Source: Alkalibacterium putridalgicola (GTDB lineage Bacteria; Bacillota; Bacilli; Lactobacillales; Carnobacteriaceae_A). From it: a stretch of 64,000 bases of DNA. The first letter of the stretch is position 1; every line of letters starts with the position of its first letter. The position numbers were made by a program, and so were the translations under genes. Where the stretch lies: assembly GCF_900109825.1 (NCBI RefSeq), contig NZ_FOBL01000010.1, positions 18,352 through 82,351 on the forward strand, written 5' to 3'. The notes under the pieces were generated by a model, which saw only the letters and a list, made by a program, of their open reading frames with translations, ran no database searches and was not told the DNA's origin. This document shows positions 26,882 to 36,927 of the stretch, piece after piece.

Positions 26882-27847
26882 TTATTTAGAATCTGAAGCT
26901 GGATTTATATACGTTTTCTTGTAGAATGAACGGTTATTCATTGCCCAGACGCGCTCTGAAAACTCACCTGGTTCTGTTTTTCTGAGAGCCGAAGAAATCA
27001 TGTTCATTTTTGCATCGATCTGATCGATATAATGGATCATTTCTGCTTCAGGTATGAGTGGTCGTACGGGTGATCCATACTCCAGTTCCCCGTGATGGGC
27101 AAGGACTGTATGTTTCAGGAGCAGGACATCCTCGTGATCCTCATCGATTTTCAGTTCTCTGCATGCTCTGACAATGTCTTCATTGATCATCACGATATGT
27201 CCGATCAGTTTCCCTTCCAGAGTATAGTCAGTAGCCGTTGGACCACTGAGTTCGACTACTTTACCTACATCATGCAGGATGACCCCAGAAAACAGCAGTG
27301 AAACATCCAAGTCGGTGTAGATTTCGGAAAGTGAACGCGCGATACGCAGCATACTGACTGTGTGATATGCCAGTCCGCCCATAAAGGCATGATGATTGGT
27401 CTTGGCTGCCGGGCTCTGAAAAAAATCATGCTGATACTTTTTCATGATGAAACGAACGATACGATTCATATTGGCATTTGTGATATCAAAGAGAGCATGA
27501 TTGAACTCTTCCACCATTTTATCTTTGTTGATCGGTGCCCGTTCGACGTAGAGTTCTGGATTGTTCGGTTCATCTTCTTTGGCAGGACGGATGGCATTGA
27601 TGCGGATCTGAGGATTCCCTTTATATTCTTCACGTTTGCCTTCAAGTCTTATGACCGTCCCCGGCTTGAATTTTTCAATATCTTCAGGGGTGACATCCCA
27701 GTAATTGGCACTTATTTCACCGCTTGTATCCTGAAATGTAAAAGACAAATAAGGTTTATTGGTACGTGTTATTTTCTCGTCTGCTGATTTTATGAGCACA
27801 TACAAATTGACTTGATCATCTTTTTGATAATCATAAATTTTCTTCAT
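26882..27847 (-). CDS. yhaM: 3'-5' exoribonuclease YhaM
   Basis: 321 aa. N-terminal OB-fold (YVLIKSADEKITRTNKPYLS) followed by an HD domain with VILHDVGK. YhaM degrades RNA 3'-5' with Mn2+ and is implicated in trimming mRNA 3' ends. It overlaps the end of yhaN by 17 nt with AAAGGAG inside yhaN, so translation is likely coupled. Same order as Bacillus yhaO-yhaN-yhaM. Confidence 0.95.
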   Translation of the reverse strand: MKKIYDYQKDDQVNLYVLIKSADEKITRTNKPYLSFTFQDTSGEISANYWDVTPEDIEKFKPGTVIRLEGKREEYKGNPQIRINAIRPAKEDEPNNPELYVERAPINKDKMVEEFNHALFDITNANMNRIVRFIMKKYQHDFFQSPAAKTNHHAFMGGLAYHTVSMLRIARSLSEIYTDLDVSLLFSGVILHDVGKVVELSGPTATDYTLEGKLIGHIVMINEDIVRACRELKIDEDHEDVLLLKHTVLAHHGELEYGSPVRPLIPEAEMIHYIDQIDAKMNMISSALRKTEPGEFSERVWAMNNRSFYKKTYINPASDSK

Positions 27848-30662
27848 GGATCATCTCTCCTTTTCCAGCTTGTTTTGTTAAGTATACGCACTTATCTTCC
27901 TCGATGAAAGCCTGTATTCGAGAATCAAAAGAAAAGTAGATGACTTGAACGTCAGGATCAAATTCACTAAGGAGCTGATACATTTTTCTGACACGCTCAT
28001 CATCAAGGTTGACAAAAGGATCATCGATCAATACAGGAAATCGTATGCTTTCTTTAGTCGCTTTTATAAAAGCCAGTCTCATCGAAATATACAGCGGTTC
28101 GACTGTTCCTCTGGATAAATCGTCGCTTCGCCATCTGCTGCCGAATCGGTCGATGATATACAGTACGTCATCCTCAAAAAACAATTTCTGATACCTGCCA
28201 TTTGTCAAAAAACTGAAAAAGGATTCAGCAACTGAGAGTGCCTGAGGCAGTTTATCTTCTTTAGCATAATGCAGAGTTTTTTCGATGATCCCTGCTGCCG
28301 TTTTCAGTGATGACCATTTAGTTACCACTTCCTGATAATAGCTCTTTTCGTTTTCAAATTCCTGAAGAAGTTCAGTATATACTCCGCCATCTTCTAGCCG
28401 TCTGATCTTCATTTCATCCGTCATGATTTCTTTCATGCATTCTTTCTGTCGTTCACTTAATTTCTGATGCTGTTCGTTTAATTCATTCATATTTTTATTC
28501 ACATCATTCAGTTTATATTGAATAGTTTCCTCGCCGTCTTTAACAGGGACTTTCGCTGACAATACAGACAACCTGGCTTCTTTTCCCTGTTTTTCTTTCT
28601 GTGTAGCGTAGAGTCTGTATACGTCTTCTTCGTTTACACTACTCAGCGAATCAATAAACTGCCGCTTGGTCTTTTTCAGTTCATTCAACTTCTGTACATA
28701 ATAATTGATTTCATGCTGAACTGCTTCTGTCTGTTTGATGTACTCCTTCATTCCGCGCTGTTCTCTCTTTATCTCTCTAAAAATACTCCGCATTTCTTTG
28801 AATTTTTCAAGAACATTTCCAGACAGGAACTTACGGGCAAAGGCTTCTTCAAAAGCATCCAGTTGTGTCTTCAGTCTAGTTTCAATGTCGTCAGTCTGCT
28901 GTTGTAATGCAGATTTTCTTTTTTCAAGTTCTCTGAGTTTCTGATAAACAGTCCACTTGTCCTCGACGTCATCAAGAGCGACTTTCACTGAAAATGAATG
29001 GTTCAGTTTCCATTGGTTAAAGTCCTCTTCGATCGATGCTTGTGTCGTTTTTATGTTATCAAGTTCCTTGACGATATCTTCCTGTTTTGACTGATAATCA
29101 TCATTCATGGCAAGAAGCTCTTTCCACTGATCACGCAAGTTTCTCTGCTGATAAAACAGATCCCGCTGATTATCAGAAGTGCTTTTTGAGGCTGTATTTT
29201 TTGTTCGAAAACCGGTATAAAAGGCTATTATGAGCACAAGTAATGAAGTCCCCAGACCTACCATCACATCTACTGTGATCAAATAGGCACTCAAAAGAAG
29301 AGCAGCTGAAAATACCGCCATTACAGGAAAATTAGTATTCTTCTCTTCTTTCTTAAGCTCCGAATCCTCTTCCATTGCATCGAGGGAATTGAATTCTGAA
29401 AGAGACATTAGTTTTGGTTCGATTTTATCCATCATATCATTATTTATGTTGATTCGATGCATGAGGTTTCGTTTGTCTTCCTCAAGCGCCAGGCGTTTCT
29501 TTTCCAGTTCCTTCCTCCGATTGCGAGTACTGTTCAGATAACTGATACCCGACTGTTCCAGTGCAGGTGGAATCTCGTCCGCAAGAGAGATATCTTCTCG
29601 GATTTTGATTTCAGTTATCATCTGTTCGAGATTTGATAAATCTTTCCTTTTCAGCTGCAGCGCCTGTACACTATCTTCCCAGCGATCCAGTTCTTTTTCG
29701 AACTGGCTTAATTCCTCTTCATTCTGCTGATACAGGATAAGTTCTTTAGACGGTTTGTATTGATGCTGCAAGGTTTTCTGTTTATCCTGCAGTTCATTGA
29801 TTTTCTGCTGATATGTTTCGACTTCACTGTTTGTCTGCTTCAACTGATAAAGTCCATCTTCGGGCAGATCTGGATCCGGCATCTTTTTCAACTGATTTTT
29901 GAGCAAATCGATTTCCTCTAAGGTCTCTTTATACTTCGATAGCTCATTCAAGTGGTTCAGTTCATCCAGGGTACTGGCCAGTTCCTTTTCTATTTCTTTC
30001 ATCGTTTCCTGTTTAGATAAGTGAGACTTTATCAGATTGATATAGGATTCATTCTTCTCTTTAGCTTTTTCTACTCCACGCTGCTTTTCTTTCAATTTCA
30101 GTTGCAGCTGATTGATTTCAGGTTTTCTTCCCATCGGCTTAAATAATTTTCCCGCCTGGACATGATAATGGTCCGCCTGCTTTAAGTATTTCTCATGGCC
30201 GAGTGCTCCAATACTCAAGAAAAAGCGATTCAACTGTTCTTTGCTTAAATCCTGAACATTTTCGATACCTTTCAGGTCAAATGAATAAATGTTTTCATAA
30301 AAAGAGCGGGACTTGCTGTAAAAGAGCATGGCTAACATTGCCTCATCACCGGTCGTCCCGTCCTCAAGCGTTACAGTGACATCCCCGGTCACTTTTCCAG
30401 AAACACGTTCAATGCTGACTTCCCCAAACCGTTCATCCTGGATGATTATTTTACCACCGTAACGGCTGCTTTCTTTTGGTTCGTAACGCTTGGCGGAGCT
30501 GTGCCGCGTGGGAAAGCCAAAAAACATACTATGGATGAATGACATCAATGTCGATTTCCCTGCTTCATTTTCTCCCATGAACAAATGAAAAGGAGCTTGT
30601 ATATCAAACTCAGTATCGATCCATTTGCCATAGCCATAAATAATCAATTTCTTAATTATCAT
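27831..30662 (-). CDS. yhaN: YhaN-like SbcC/Rad50-type AAA protein
   Basis: 943 aa. Walker A GENEAGKS at residues 30-37, long coiled coils on both sides of a central hydrophobic segment (about 440-480, likely two membrane-like stretches), and a C-terminal head with VLIDDPFVNLDDER. Pairs with the YhaO metallophosphatase to form a Mre11-Rad50/SbcCD-like complex; substrate unproven. Starts inside yhaO with a GGAG site (11-nt overlap). The hydrophobic middle, in place of a zinc hook, distinguishes this family from SbcC. Confidence 0.88.
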   Translation of the reverse strand: MIIKKLIIYGYGKWIDTEFDIQAPFHLFMGENEAGKSTLMSFIHSMFFGFPTRHSSAKRYEPKESSRYGGKIIIQDERFGEVSIERVSGKVTGDVTVTLEDGTTGDEAMLAMLFYSKSRSFYENIYSFDLKGIENVQDLSKEQLNRFFLSIGALGHEKYLKQADHYHVQAGKLFKPMGRKPEINQLQLKLKEKQRGVEKAKEKNESYINLIKSHLSKQETMKEIEKELASTLDELNHLNELSKYKETLEEIDLLKNQLKKMPDPDLPEDGLYQLKQTNSEVETYQQKINELQDKQKTLQHQYKPSKELILYQQNEEELSQFEKELDRWEDSVQALQLKRKDLSNLEQMITEIKIREDISLADEIPPALEQSGISYLNSTRNRRKELEKKRLALEEDKRNLMHRININNDMMDKIEPKLMSLSEFNSLDAMEEDSELKKEEKNTNFPVMAVFSAALLLSAYLITVDVMVGLGTSLLVLIIAFYTGFRTKNTASKSTSDNQRDLFYQQRNLRDQWKELLAMNDDYQSKQEDIVKELDNIKTTQASIEEDFNQWKLNHSFSVKVALDDVEDKWTVYQKLRELEKRKSALQQQTDDIETRLKTQLDAFEEAFARKFLSGNVLEKFKEMRSIFREIKREQRGMKEYIKQTEAVQHEINYYVQKLNELKKTKRQFIDSLSSVNEEDVYRLYATQKEKQGKEARLSVLSAKVPVKDGEETIQYKLNDVNKNMNELNEQHQKLSERQKECMKEIMTDEMKIRRLEDGGVYTELLQEFENEKSYYQEVVTKWSSLKTAAGIIEKTLHYAKEDKLPQALSVAESFFSFLTNGRYQKLFFEDDVLYIIDRFGSRWRSDDLSRGTVEPLYISMRLAFIKATKESIRFPVLIDDPFVNLDDERVRKMYQLLSEFDPDVQVIYFSFDSRIQAFIEEDKCVYLTKQAGKGEMIHEENL

Positions 30663-31884
30663 AACTGATCTCGTCTCCTAAATCCTGCACCAGTAACTGC
30701 TTGGCTGCATCAATGCTGTCATTTTTTATTTTTTCCTGATCATCATCAACATACCTGGCATAAGCATGCTGAGAAAACAGCTCCTGAGTCATTTCCTGAA
30801 ACGTTTCGTCTTTGCTGACATCACTCACAGCCTTTTCCCAAGCGGAGGGAAAGGAACTTTCAAGCGAAAGCACCTGTTGATCAGTATTATTCACTTTGAT
30901 TCGGGCTGAAACGATATAAACGAATGCTGACGGGCCGATTTTTTGGAAAACCTGATAAAAAGCTTCATCTTCCAACTTCTGAATAACTGTCTGCGGAGTA
31001 TCTGGTGAAATTGACAGATTAAGACTGATCAGCGAATTGGTTAACTCTTCATTAGCCAGACCTTCTTTTATTTCATCAAAAATCCCGTTCATAGATTCAT
31101 GAGAGGTGACATCCAGATCCACTGTCTGCCATCTGATATCTGCAGTTGGGATAAACGTCACGTCTTCATGAGATTTTGTCAGTTCCACGAGCAGACATCC
31201 TTTTTCACCGGCTTCATTTTTGTGTCTCCCTTGAGTATTTCCGCTGTAATAGACAAGCGGATCCTGTGAGAGCTGCTGTCGTTTGTGGATATGCCCCAGT
31301 GCCCAGTAGTCATAATTCTTTTCCTTAAGCTCTGACAAGCTAAAGGGAGCATACCGTGCATGTTCTGCGGCCTGACCTTCCATGAAGCCATGAAGCATTC
31401 CTATATGGAAATCGCATTTTACATTCCTGGATGGATAGTCGCTGATTTTTCTTTCTTCTATCCAGTTCCGGTCATAACTGAAGCCACTGACTGCCACATT
31501 TTCATGACTCGCTGTCTCCAGTATCTTCGTTTCGACTTCCGGACCGAACACAACGACATTCTCCGGCAGCGCAAGGTGTAGTTCATCATTGGTCAAAAAA
31601 TCATGATTACCATGTATGAGAAAAACACTGATATCAGCTTCATTCAAACGGTCCAGTTCCTTTCTCAGGTGGACCTGTGCACGGATACTACGGTCTTCTA
31701 TGTCGTAAATATCACCTGCAAGCAGAACAAAGTCGACGTGATGGGAAAGGGCTGCATCGACAATATTTCTTAGTGATTCAAATGTCGATGCTTTAATTTT
31801 GTTGAAAAGCTCTTCTGGTATGTTTATTAATCCTTTGAAAGGACTGTCTAAATGTAAATCAGCTGCATGTATGTATCGAACCAT
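30652..31884 (-). CDS. yhaO: YhaO-like metallophosphoesterase (SbcD/Mre11 type)
   Basis: 410 aa from ATG 31884, preceded by AAGGA at 9 nt; earlier in-frame codons would overlap the ribosome site. Calcineurin-like motifs AADLHLDSPF, LLAGDIYD, LIHGNHD, GMLHGF and WALGHIHKRQ are all present, followed by a DNA-binding-like C-terminal domain. Predicted nuclease partner of YhaN. First of the yhaO-yhaN-yhaM overlap operon. Confidence 0.92.
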   Translation of the reverse strand: MVRYIHAADLHLDSPFKGLINIPEELFNKIKASTFESLRNIVDAALSHHVDFVLLAGDIYDIEDRSIRAQVHLRKELDRLNEADISVFLIHGNHDFLTNDELHLALPENVVVFGPEVETKILETASHENVAVSGFSYDRNWIEERKISDYPSRNVKCDFHIGMLHGFMEGQAAEHARYAPFSLSELKEKNYDYWALGHIHKRQQLSQDPLVYYSGNTQGRHKNEAGEKGCLLVELTKSHEDVTFIPTADIRWQTVDLDVTSHESMNGIFDEIKEGLANEELTNSLISLNLSISPDTPQTVIQKLEDEAFYQVFQKIGPSAFVYIVSARIKVNNTDQQVLSLESSFPSAWEKAVSDVSKDETFQEMTQELFSQHAYARYVDDDQEKIKNDSIDAAKQLLVQDLGDEISYDN

Positions 31885-31929
31885 TTTCATCCATCCTTTT
31901 TCGGGCACGTATGTTCTTTATAGTTTTCA

Positions 31930-31966
31930 GGAAAAGGACTCACTCCACGAGTAAGTCCTTTCTAAA
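31930..31966 (-). terminator. terminator between YheA-like gene and yhaO
   Basis: Stem AAAGGACT-ACTC paired with GAGT-AGTCCTTT around CAC, followed by T-rich minus-strand sequence. Located after the YlbF/YmcA-family gene. Confidence 0.8.
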
Positions 31967-31971
31967 AACTC

Positions 31972-32313
31972 TTATTGATACAATTCTCTGACAGGTTTCA
32001 GAACTGTCTGATTGATATCATCGATCATTTGTCCAACACTTTTTTCAGCTTCGAGCAAGTTAGTGATCAGTTCGTTCTCACCGATCTTATTTGAAACTTC
32101 CTGTGCCTGTTGAGCTTCTTCTTCAGTGATTTCCTGACCACTCATTTGTTTCTGTTGAATCAGTTGCTGAACTTGTCTGAACTCATTGAATACCTGATTT
32201 GCTTCTTCATCTTCTTTTACAGCTTTGAATGCTGCATCAAGTTTTTGAAATTCATCAGTTTTTCTTAAATCTTGTTCCAATTGGTTAGCCGTGTCATAAA
32301 TATTTACGGACAT
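31972..32313 (-). CDS. yheA: YlbF/YmcA family protein (YheA-like)
   Basis: 113 aa, all helical and Gln/Glu-rich, with the family's DTANQLEQDLRKTDEFQ start. The better-known paralogs YlbF and YmcA form the Y-complex that tunes RNase Y in Bacillus; YheA is a relative of unknown role. Start has a GAAGGG site. Single gene with terminator after it. Confidence 0.82.
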   Translation of the reverse strand: MSVNIYDTANQLEQDLRKTDEFQKLDAAFKAVKEDEEANQVFNEFRQVQQLIQQKQMSGQEITEEEAQQAQEVSNKIGENELITNLLEAEKSVGQMIDDINQTVLKPVRELYQ

Positions 32314-32418
32314 ACTATCATCCCTTCAGTTTTCGTTCCTATACGAACGTTTTTTCTTCCTTTACAAGTGTATCATGAATAGAAAACAGATACCAGAAAA
32401 GATTCATTTTCGCTTTAC

Positions 32419-34536
32419 CTACTCGTTTTGTGTTCTGTTTCTGAATCGTTCGAACAGCTCGCTGGTTTTATCTTTAAAGAGAGAGGCTCCCTCTTTTATT
32501 ATTTCCCCAGCTTCTTCCATTCCGCCGGTGAACTGTTCAAAAATGGTTGAATCCTGTTCTTGCTGATAGCCTTCACCAGCCTCTTCAACTAAGAAAGTGG
32601 ACTGTTCAGTGTGAGGAAGGATCCCTTCCATTTGAGCCTTTAACACCATACCGATACCTTGTGAACTATAAGTAGTCAGATGGTAGGCATTGCGGTCATA
32701 ACCCGTCCAGCTTGCCAGCACGATATCAGGTGTATAGCCGACGATCCATTGATCATTGGAACCGACACCGGTTGCTGTCTGGGTAGTTCCAGTTTTGCCG
32801 GCAACTTTAAAGCCATCAGGCTGATTATTTCTTGCTGTACCTGATTCAAAGACACTCAACAGCATACTGTTCATTTCACTGGTCACATCCTTGGACAGGA
32901 CACGTGTCATATTTGCTTCTGTATTGTCTACGATGATAGCCCCGGTAGCATCCACGATTTTTGTAATGAAACGCGGTTCGGCTCGCAGTCCGTCATTCGA
33001 AAAGACACTGTAGGCACTTGCGATCTCCAGTGGAGAAACGCCTTTATGCCATCCGCCGCCTAACGCAAGGGTACCAAGGGTCCGTTCCCCTTCTTCAACA
33101 TCGATACCGAATCGTTCCAGTTTTCTGACACTTTTATCGATGCCTATTTCATTGAGCAGCCAGACTGTCGGTGCGTTCAAACTTCTGGATAAGGCATTAT
33201 ACATTGGGACTTCTCCCTCATATGTTCCAGATAGATTCGTAGGGGTATACTCTGTTTCTCCATATGACAGTTCTTCATCTACCAGCATGGAATAGGGATC
33301 ATACCCTTCTTCCAGAGCAGGAGCATAAACACCAAGCGGCTTGATGACAGATCCTGGCTGCCTGTAACTCTGTGTCGCTCTGTTCAGACCTCTAAACGTG
33401 TACTCGCCACGCCCGCCAACAACAGCTGTCACCCCTCCCGTTTTCGGGTTCAATGCTATGGAGGCGCTTTGTGCTATCGTGCCATCTGGAGCCGTCTCAA
33501 ACAGGCGGTTATTTTCATAGACAGCATCCATCTGCTGCTGATGTGTCTGATTGAGTGAAGTGTAGATCGTATAACCATTGTTCAGCAGATCTTCTTCTTC
33601 GATTCCATAGTCATTACTGGCTTCATTGATCACCGCATCAAAATAATACGGGTAACGGTAATTATCCTGCCTGTTATAGCCGTCTGACAAATCCAGCTCT
33701 GTTTTCTGATAAGCCAGTTTTTCCTCTGTGGTTATAACTTCTGTATCTTCCATTAATTTCAGAACGACATTTCGCCGTTCGATCGCCCGTTCATAGTCAT
33801 CGATCGGGTTATAGTGACTCGGCGCTTTCAGCATAGCTGCTAGAGAAGCGGCTTCCGGAACCGTCACTTCATCAGCCGATTTCCCAAAATATTTAAGCGA
33901 GGCATCTTCCACGCCCCAAACGCCATTTCCGAAGTAGGCATTGTTCAAATACATTTCAAGGATATAATCCTTGTTGTAATTCTTTTCTATTTCGATGGCT
34001 AGGAAAAGTTCTTTCAGTTTCCTCATGATCGTCTGGTCAGCTGATAAATAAGCATTTTTTGCCAGCTGCTGCGTAATGGTACTCCCGCCACCGACGATTC
34101 TACCTCGGTTGACCACATAGCCTATTGCTGCCCGACCCAGACCGATAGGATCGAATCCTCTATGTTGACGGAATCGCTGATCCTCAGTAGCAATGACGGC
34201 ATCGGTTATATTTTTCGATATTTCATCGATTTCACTATATGTTCCTTTTTGTGCATAAAGCTGTCCCGCTTCTTCTCCCGAGTCATCAATGACCGTTGTG
34301 GGCTGAGCCAGACCGGCGTGCAGAGAATCCACATCTGCCGCTTCTGCCAGGATGGCTAAATAAACACTAAATACTAAGGCTACTGTCAATCCGAAAAGCA
34401 TCAGCAATTTAGTCATATGCAGCTTTTTCCACTTTCTTCTTAAAAGAAGGAACATGCGCTGGAGTCCTGGTGATACGTATGCATGGACTCGACTGAAACC
34501 TTTTTTAACCCTGTTCTTCATTTCATTTTTAGTCAT
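32419..34536 (-). CDS. class A penicillin-binding protein (PBP1A/2A type)
   Basis: 705 aa. Cytoplasmic basic N-terminus, one membrane helix about residues 43-65, GT51 glycosyltransferase (EDQRFRQHRGFD, GGGSTITQQLAKN, RKLKELFLAIE), then transpeptidase with SVIK nucleophile motif (QPGSVIKPLG), SLN and KTGTT. Builds and crosslinks glycan strands outside the membrane. Closest by architecture to PbpF/Pbp2A; exact ortholog not determined. Ends in a charged tail. Confidence 0.92.
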   Translation of the reverse strand: MTKNEMKNRVKKGFSRVHAYVSPGLQRMFLLLRRKWKKLHMTKLLMLFGLTVALVFSVYLAILAEAADVDSLHAGLAQPTTVIDDSGEEAGQLYAQKGTYSEIDEISKNITDAVIATEDQRFRQHRGFDPIGLGRAAIGYVVNRGRIVGGGSTITQQLAKNAYLSADQTIMRKLKELFLAIEIEKNYNKDYILEMYLNNAYFGNGVWGVEDASLKYFGKSADEVTVPEAASLAAMLKAPSHYNPIDDYERAIERRNVVLKLMEDTEVITTEEKLAYQKTELDLSDGYNRQDNYRYPYYFDAVINEASNDYGIEEEDLLNNGYTIYTSLNQTHQQQMDAVYENNRLFETAPDGTIAQSASIALNPKTGGVTAVVGGRGEYTFRGLNRATQSYRQPGSVIKPLGVYAPALEEGYDPYSMLVDEELSYGETEYTPTNLSGTYEGEVPMYNALSRSLNAPTVWLLNEIGIDKSVRKLERFGIDVEEGERTLGTLALGGGWHKGVSPLEIASAYSVFSNDGLRAEPRFITKIVDATGAIIVDNTEANMTRVLSKDVTSEMNSMLLSVFESGTARNNQPDGFKVAGKTGTTQTATGVGSNDQWIVGYTPDIVLASWTGYDRNAYHLTTYSSQGIGMVLKAQMEGILPHTEQSTFLVEEAGEGYQQEQDSTIFEQFTGGMEEAGEIIKEGASLFKDKTSELFERFRNRTQNE

Positions 34537-34633
34537 AATAATCCCTCTATAGCTTTTATCATCTCTTATCTCAAGGTTACCATATTCACCGCATTAGTCT
34601 ATCAGACCTTAGGATGATAAATGATGCGATCGA

Positions 34634-35599
34634 TCAAACACTTTCCCTGAGCTCTTTTAGAATATCTTCTATTTCACCCATATCTTCCGCATGGGCACCG
34701 CTTGCCAGAGGATGGCCTCCACCGCGATGCTGTGAGGCTACGGTATTGATCACTGGTCCTTTAGATCTTAAGCGGGCGCGGAAAGCTCCTTCTGGCTGTT
34801 CCACGAATACAGCCCATATTTTAACACCTGCGATTTTTCCAAGAAAAGGCACGATCGGATGTGTATCTCCATCTTCATTTCCAAGTGACTTCAATATATC
34901 CTGTGTGAGAATGATATGTCCTACGCCATCTTCAGACAAGGTGAAATTTTCTAGAGCATACCCCATCAGTTTACTCGTATGCGGCTGGATCTCGTTCATT
35001 TTATTGTTCAATTCTGTATGTGAGAAATCAAACGTCATCAGTTCACTGGCTACCTTCATCGTATAAGGCGATGTCCCGTCATATAGGAAACGGTTCGTAT
35101 CGCCGACGATCCCTCCATAAAGAAGGCGTGCCGCTTTACTGGTCATCGTTATTTCATCCGGGAATGTCAGCCATAAGTCGGCGATCATTTCACTGCAGCT
35201 GCTTGCTTGTGTGTTGACCCATTCGACTTCTCCATAAGGATCATCGAGCGGATGATGATCGATTTTGATCCACTGTTTGGCCAGTTTATAATGATCACCA
35301 TCAATACGCTTTATGTTCGCTGTATCCGTTACAATGACCAGTGCCTCATCGTAAAGGTCCTGTTCGACATAATCCATTGTATCCAGATAATTCAAGTCAT
35401 CCACTGAAGCTCCAGCAGCATAGACTGTTTTTTCAGGAAAATTGGCTTTTATGAGTTCCTTTAGTCCACATTGAGAACCAATAGCATCCGGATCAGGTCT
35501 GACATGCCGATGAATGATGATCGTATCCCATTTTTTTATGATATCCCAGACCGCTTTCTTCAGATCGAGATCCTGTAAATTCTCAGATTTCAATTTCAT
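34634..35599 (-). CDS. nrnA: oligoribonuclease NrnA (DHH family)
   Basis: 321 aa. DHH phosphoesterase motifs RPDPDAIGSQ, VTDTA, KIDHHPLDD (the DHH) and C-terminal DHHA1 motif GGGHPLASGA. NrnA degrades nanoRNAs and can dephosphorylate pAp. 21 nt downstream of the ytoI gene with a good GGAGCA site, in the dinB-ytoI-nrnA unit typical of Bacilli (ytoI-ytqI). Confidence 0.93.
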   Translation of the reverse strand: MKLKSENLQDLDLKKAVWDIIKKWDTIIIHRHVRPDPDAIGSQCGLKELIKANFPEKTVYAAGASVDDLNYLDTMDYVEQDLYDEALVIVTDTANIKRIDGDHYKLAKQWIKIDHHPLDDPYGEVEWVNTQASSCSEMIADLWLTFPDEITMTSKAARLLYGGIVGDTNRFLYDGTSPYTMKVASELMTFDFSHTELNNKMNEIQPHTSKLMGYALENFTLSEDGVGHIILTQDILKSLGNEDGDTHPIVPFLGKIAGVKIWAVFVEQPEGAFRARLRSKGPVINTVASQHRGGGHPLASGAHAEDMGEIEDILKELRESV

Positions 35600-35620
35600 A
35601 GATATTGCTCCTTTTTCCTG

Positions 35621-36925
35621 CTATTTTTTTTGGATAAGCTGACATACGACCAGTGCTTTGGCCGCCAGTACTTTTTCTGAATAAACCTGCACATCCAATC
35701 GTGCTGAACGCCTGTTTTCATCAAATACAAGAGGTTTGATCGTCAGCGCGTTCCCTAAGTGTATCATATTGAAATAATGCAGGTTCATCTGTTCAACAAC
35801 CAGATTTTTCTTTTTTAATTTTGATAAGTAATTGTACACAGACTCCGTGATCACTTCACTCAATACCCCGAAAGATATAGTTCCCATGCTATCTGTCGAT
35901 TGTGGGGTGACTTGAAAAACATAACTTTCGTCATCCGATTCTTTGATCATCTGATTGATCTGATCGGCAATAGTATCACCAGACTGGGGCTGTTTCTGAA
36001 CAGACTGCATGGCTTTCATGATATCCTGACGAGATATGACACCGACCAGTGTCATATCATCCGACACGACCGGCATGACCTCTAAACCGTCCCATATCAT
36101 TGTATGCGCAACGGAAGCTACGCTCATATGTTTTTTTGCATAAGCCGGATTTCTTGTCATCACTTTCTCTATCTGAACAGAATCATCCTGTCCAACAACA
36201 TCTTTCGCAGTGACAATGCCTGCCAGTCTCATATCCGGAAGTACCACAGGGAATCTGGAATGGGTGCTTTCCTGATTGAGCATGCGATACGTATAGACAG
36301 TGTTTTCTTTTTTCAGGTACTGCGTTCGTTCAAGGGGAGTGTATATATTGTGTATACGTAGTATTTCCTTTTTTATTAACTGATCCGTCATTGCCCGATT
36401 GATCATTGTTCCAACAGTAAAGGTATCATACGACGTACTGATCAGCGGCAGTTCTTTTTGATTTGCCAGCTGGATAACATGCTCACTCGGCTTGAATCCT
36501 CCAGTGATCAACACAGCTGCGCCGTGAAGTAATGAGAGTTCCTGAGCTTCGTCCCGGTTCCCGATGATCATCAGTGATTCCCCAGAGATATAGCGAAGCA
36601 TCGCTTCTTCCGTCATGGCTCCAATGACAAATTTAGCCAATGTTTTTCTCAGTCCCCGAAAGCCGCCGTGAACCTCGCCATCAATGATTTTCACGATTTC
36701 TTCGTAAGTCAGATTCTCGATATTCTCACTATTTTTTGATTCGATCCGAACGGTCCCGACGCGTTCGATCGTTGAAACCAGGCCGAGATTGTCAGCTTCT
36801 TTGATCGCACGGTAGGCTGTCCCTTCACTGACATTCAATTCTTTAGCGATCAGACGTACAGATAATTTTTCGCCGACCGGGAGTGCTTCAATAAATGTTA
36901 AGATCTGCTCATGCTTAGTTTTCAT
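35621..36925 (-). CDS. ytoI: YtoI-type regulator: HTH, DRTGG, CBS pair, hotdog
   Basis: 434 aa with four modules in order: winged HTH (about 1-60, SVRLIAKELNVSEGTAYRAIKEA), DRTGG domain (about 75-180), two CBS repeats (about 190-310, including MTRNPAYAKKHMSVASVA) and a C-terminal hotdog fold (about 320-434). CBS pairs bind adenine nucleotides; the regulated targets are unknown. Begins 2 nt after dinB's stop with its ribosome site inside dinB, so coupled. Confidence 0.88.
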   Translation of the reverse strand: MKTKHEQILTFIEALPVGEKLSVRLIAKELNVSEGTAYRAIKEADNLGLVSTIERVGTVRIESKNSENIENLTYEEIVKIIDGEVHGGFRGLRKTLAKFVIGAMTEEAMLRYISGESLMIIGNRDEAQELSLLHGAAVLITGGFKPSEHVIQLANQKELPLISTSYDTFTVGTMINRAMTDQLIKKEILRIHNIYTPLERTQYLKKENTVYTYRMLNQESTHSRFPVVLPDMRLAGIVTAKDVVGQDDSVQIEKVMTRNPAYAKKHMSVASVAHTMIWDGLEVMPVVSDDMTLVGVISRQDIMKAMQSVQKQPQSGDTIADQINQMIKESDDESYVFQVTPQSTDSMGTISFGVLSEVITESVYNYLSKLKKKNLVVEQMNLHYFNMIHLGNALTIKPLVFDENRRSARLDVQVYSEKVLAAKALVVCQLIQKK

Positions 36926-36927
36926 TT

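Noticed and set aside
27831..31884. Defence-type nuclease/ATPase pair
   Set aside because: yhaO-yhaN-yhaM with overlapping starts is a conserved housekeeping operon in Bacilli, not an island gene set.
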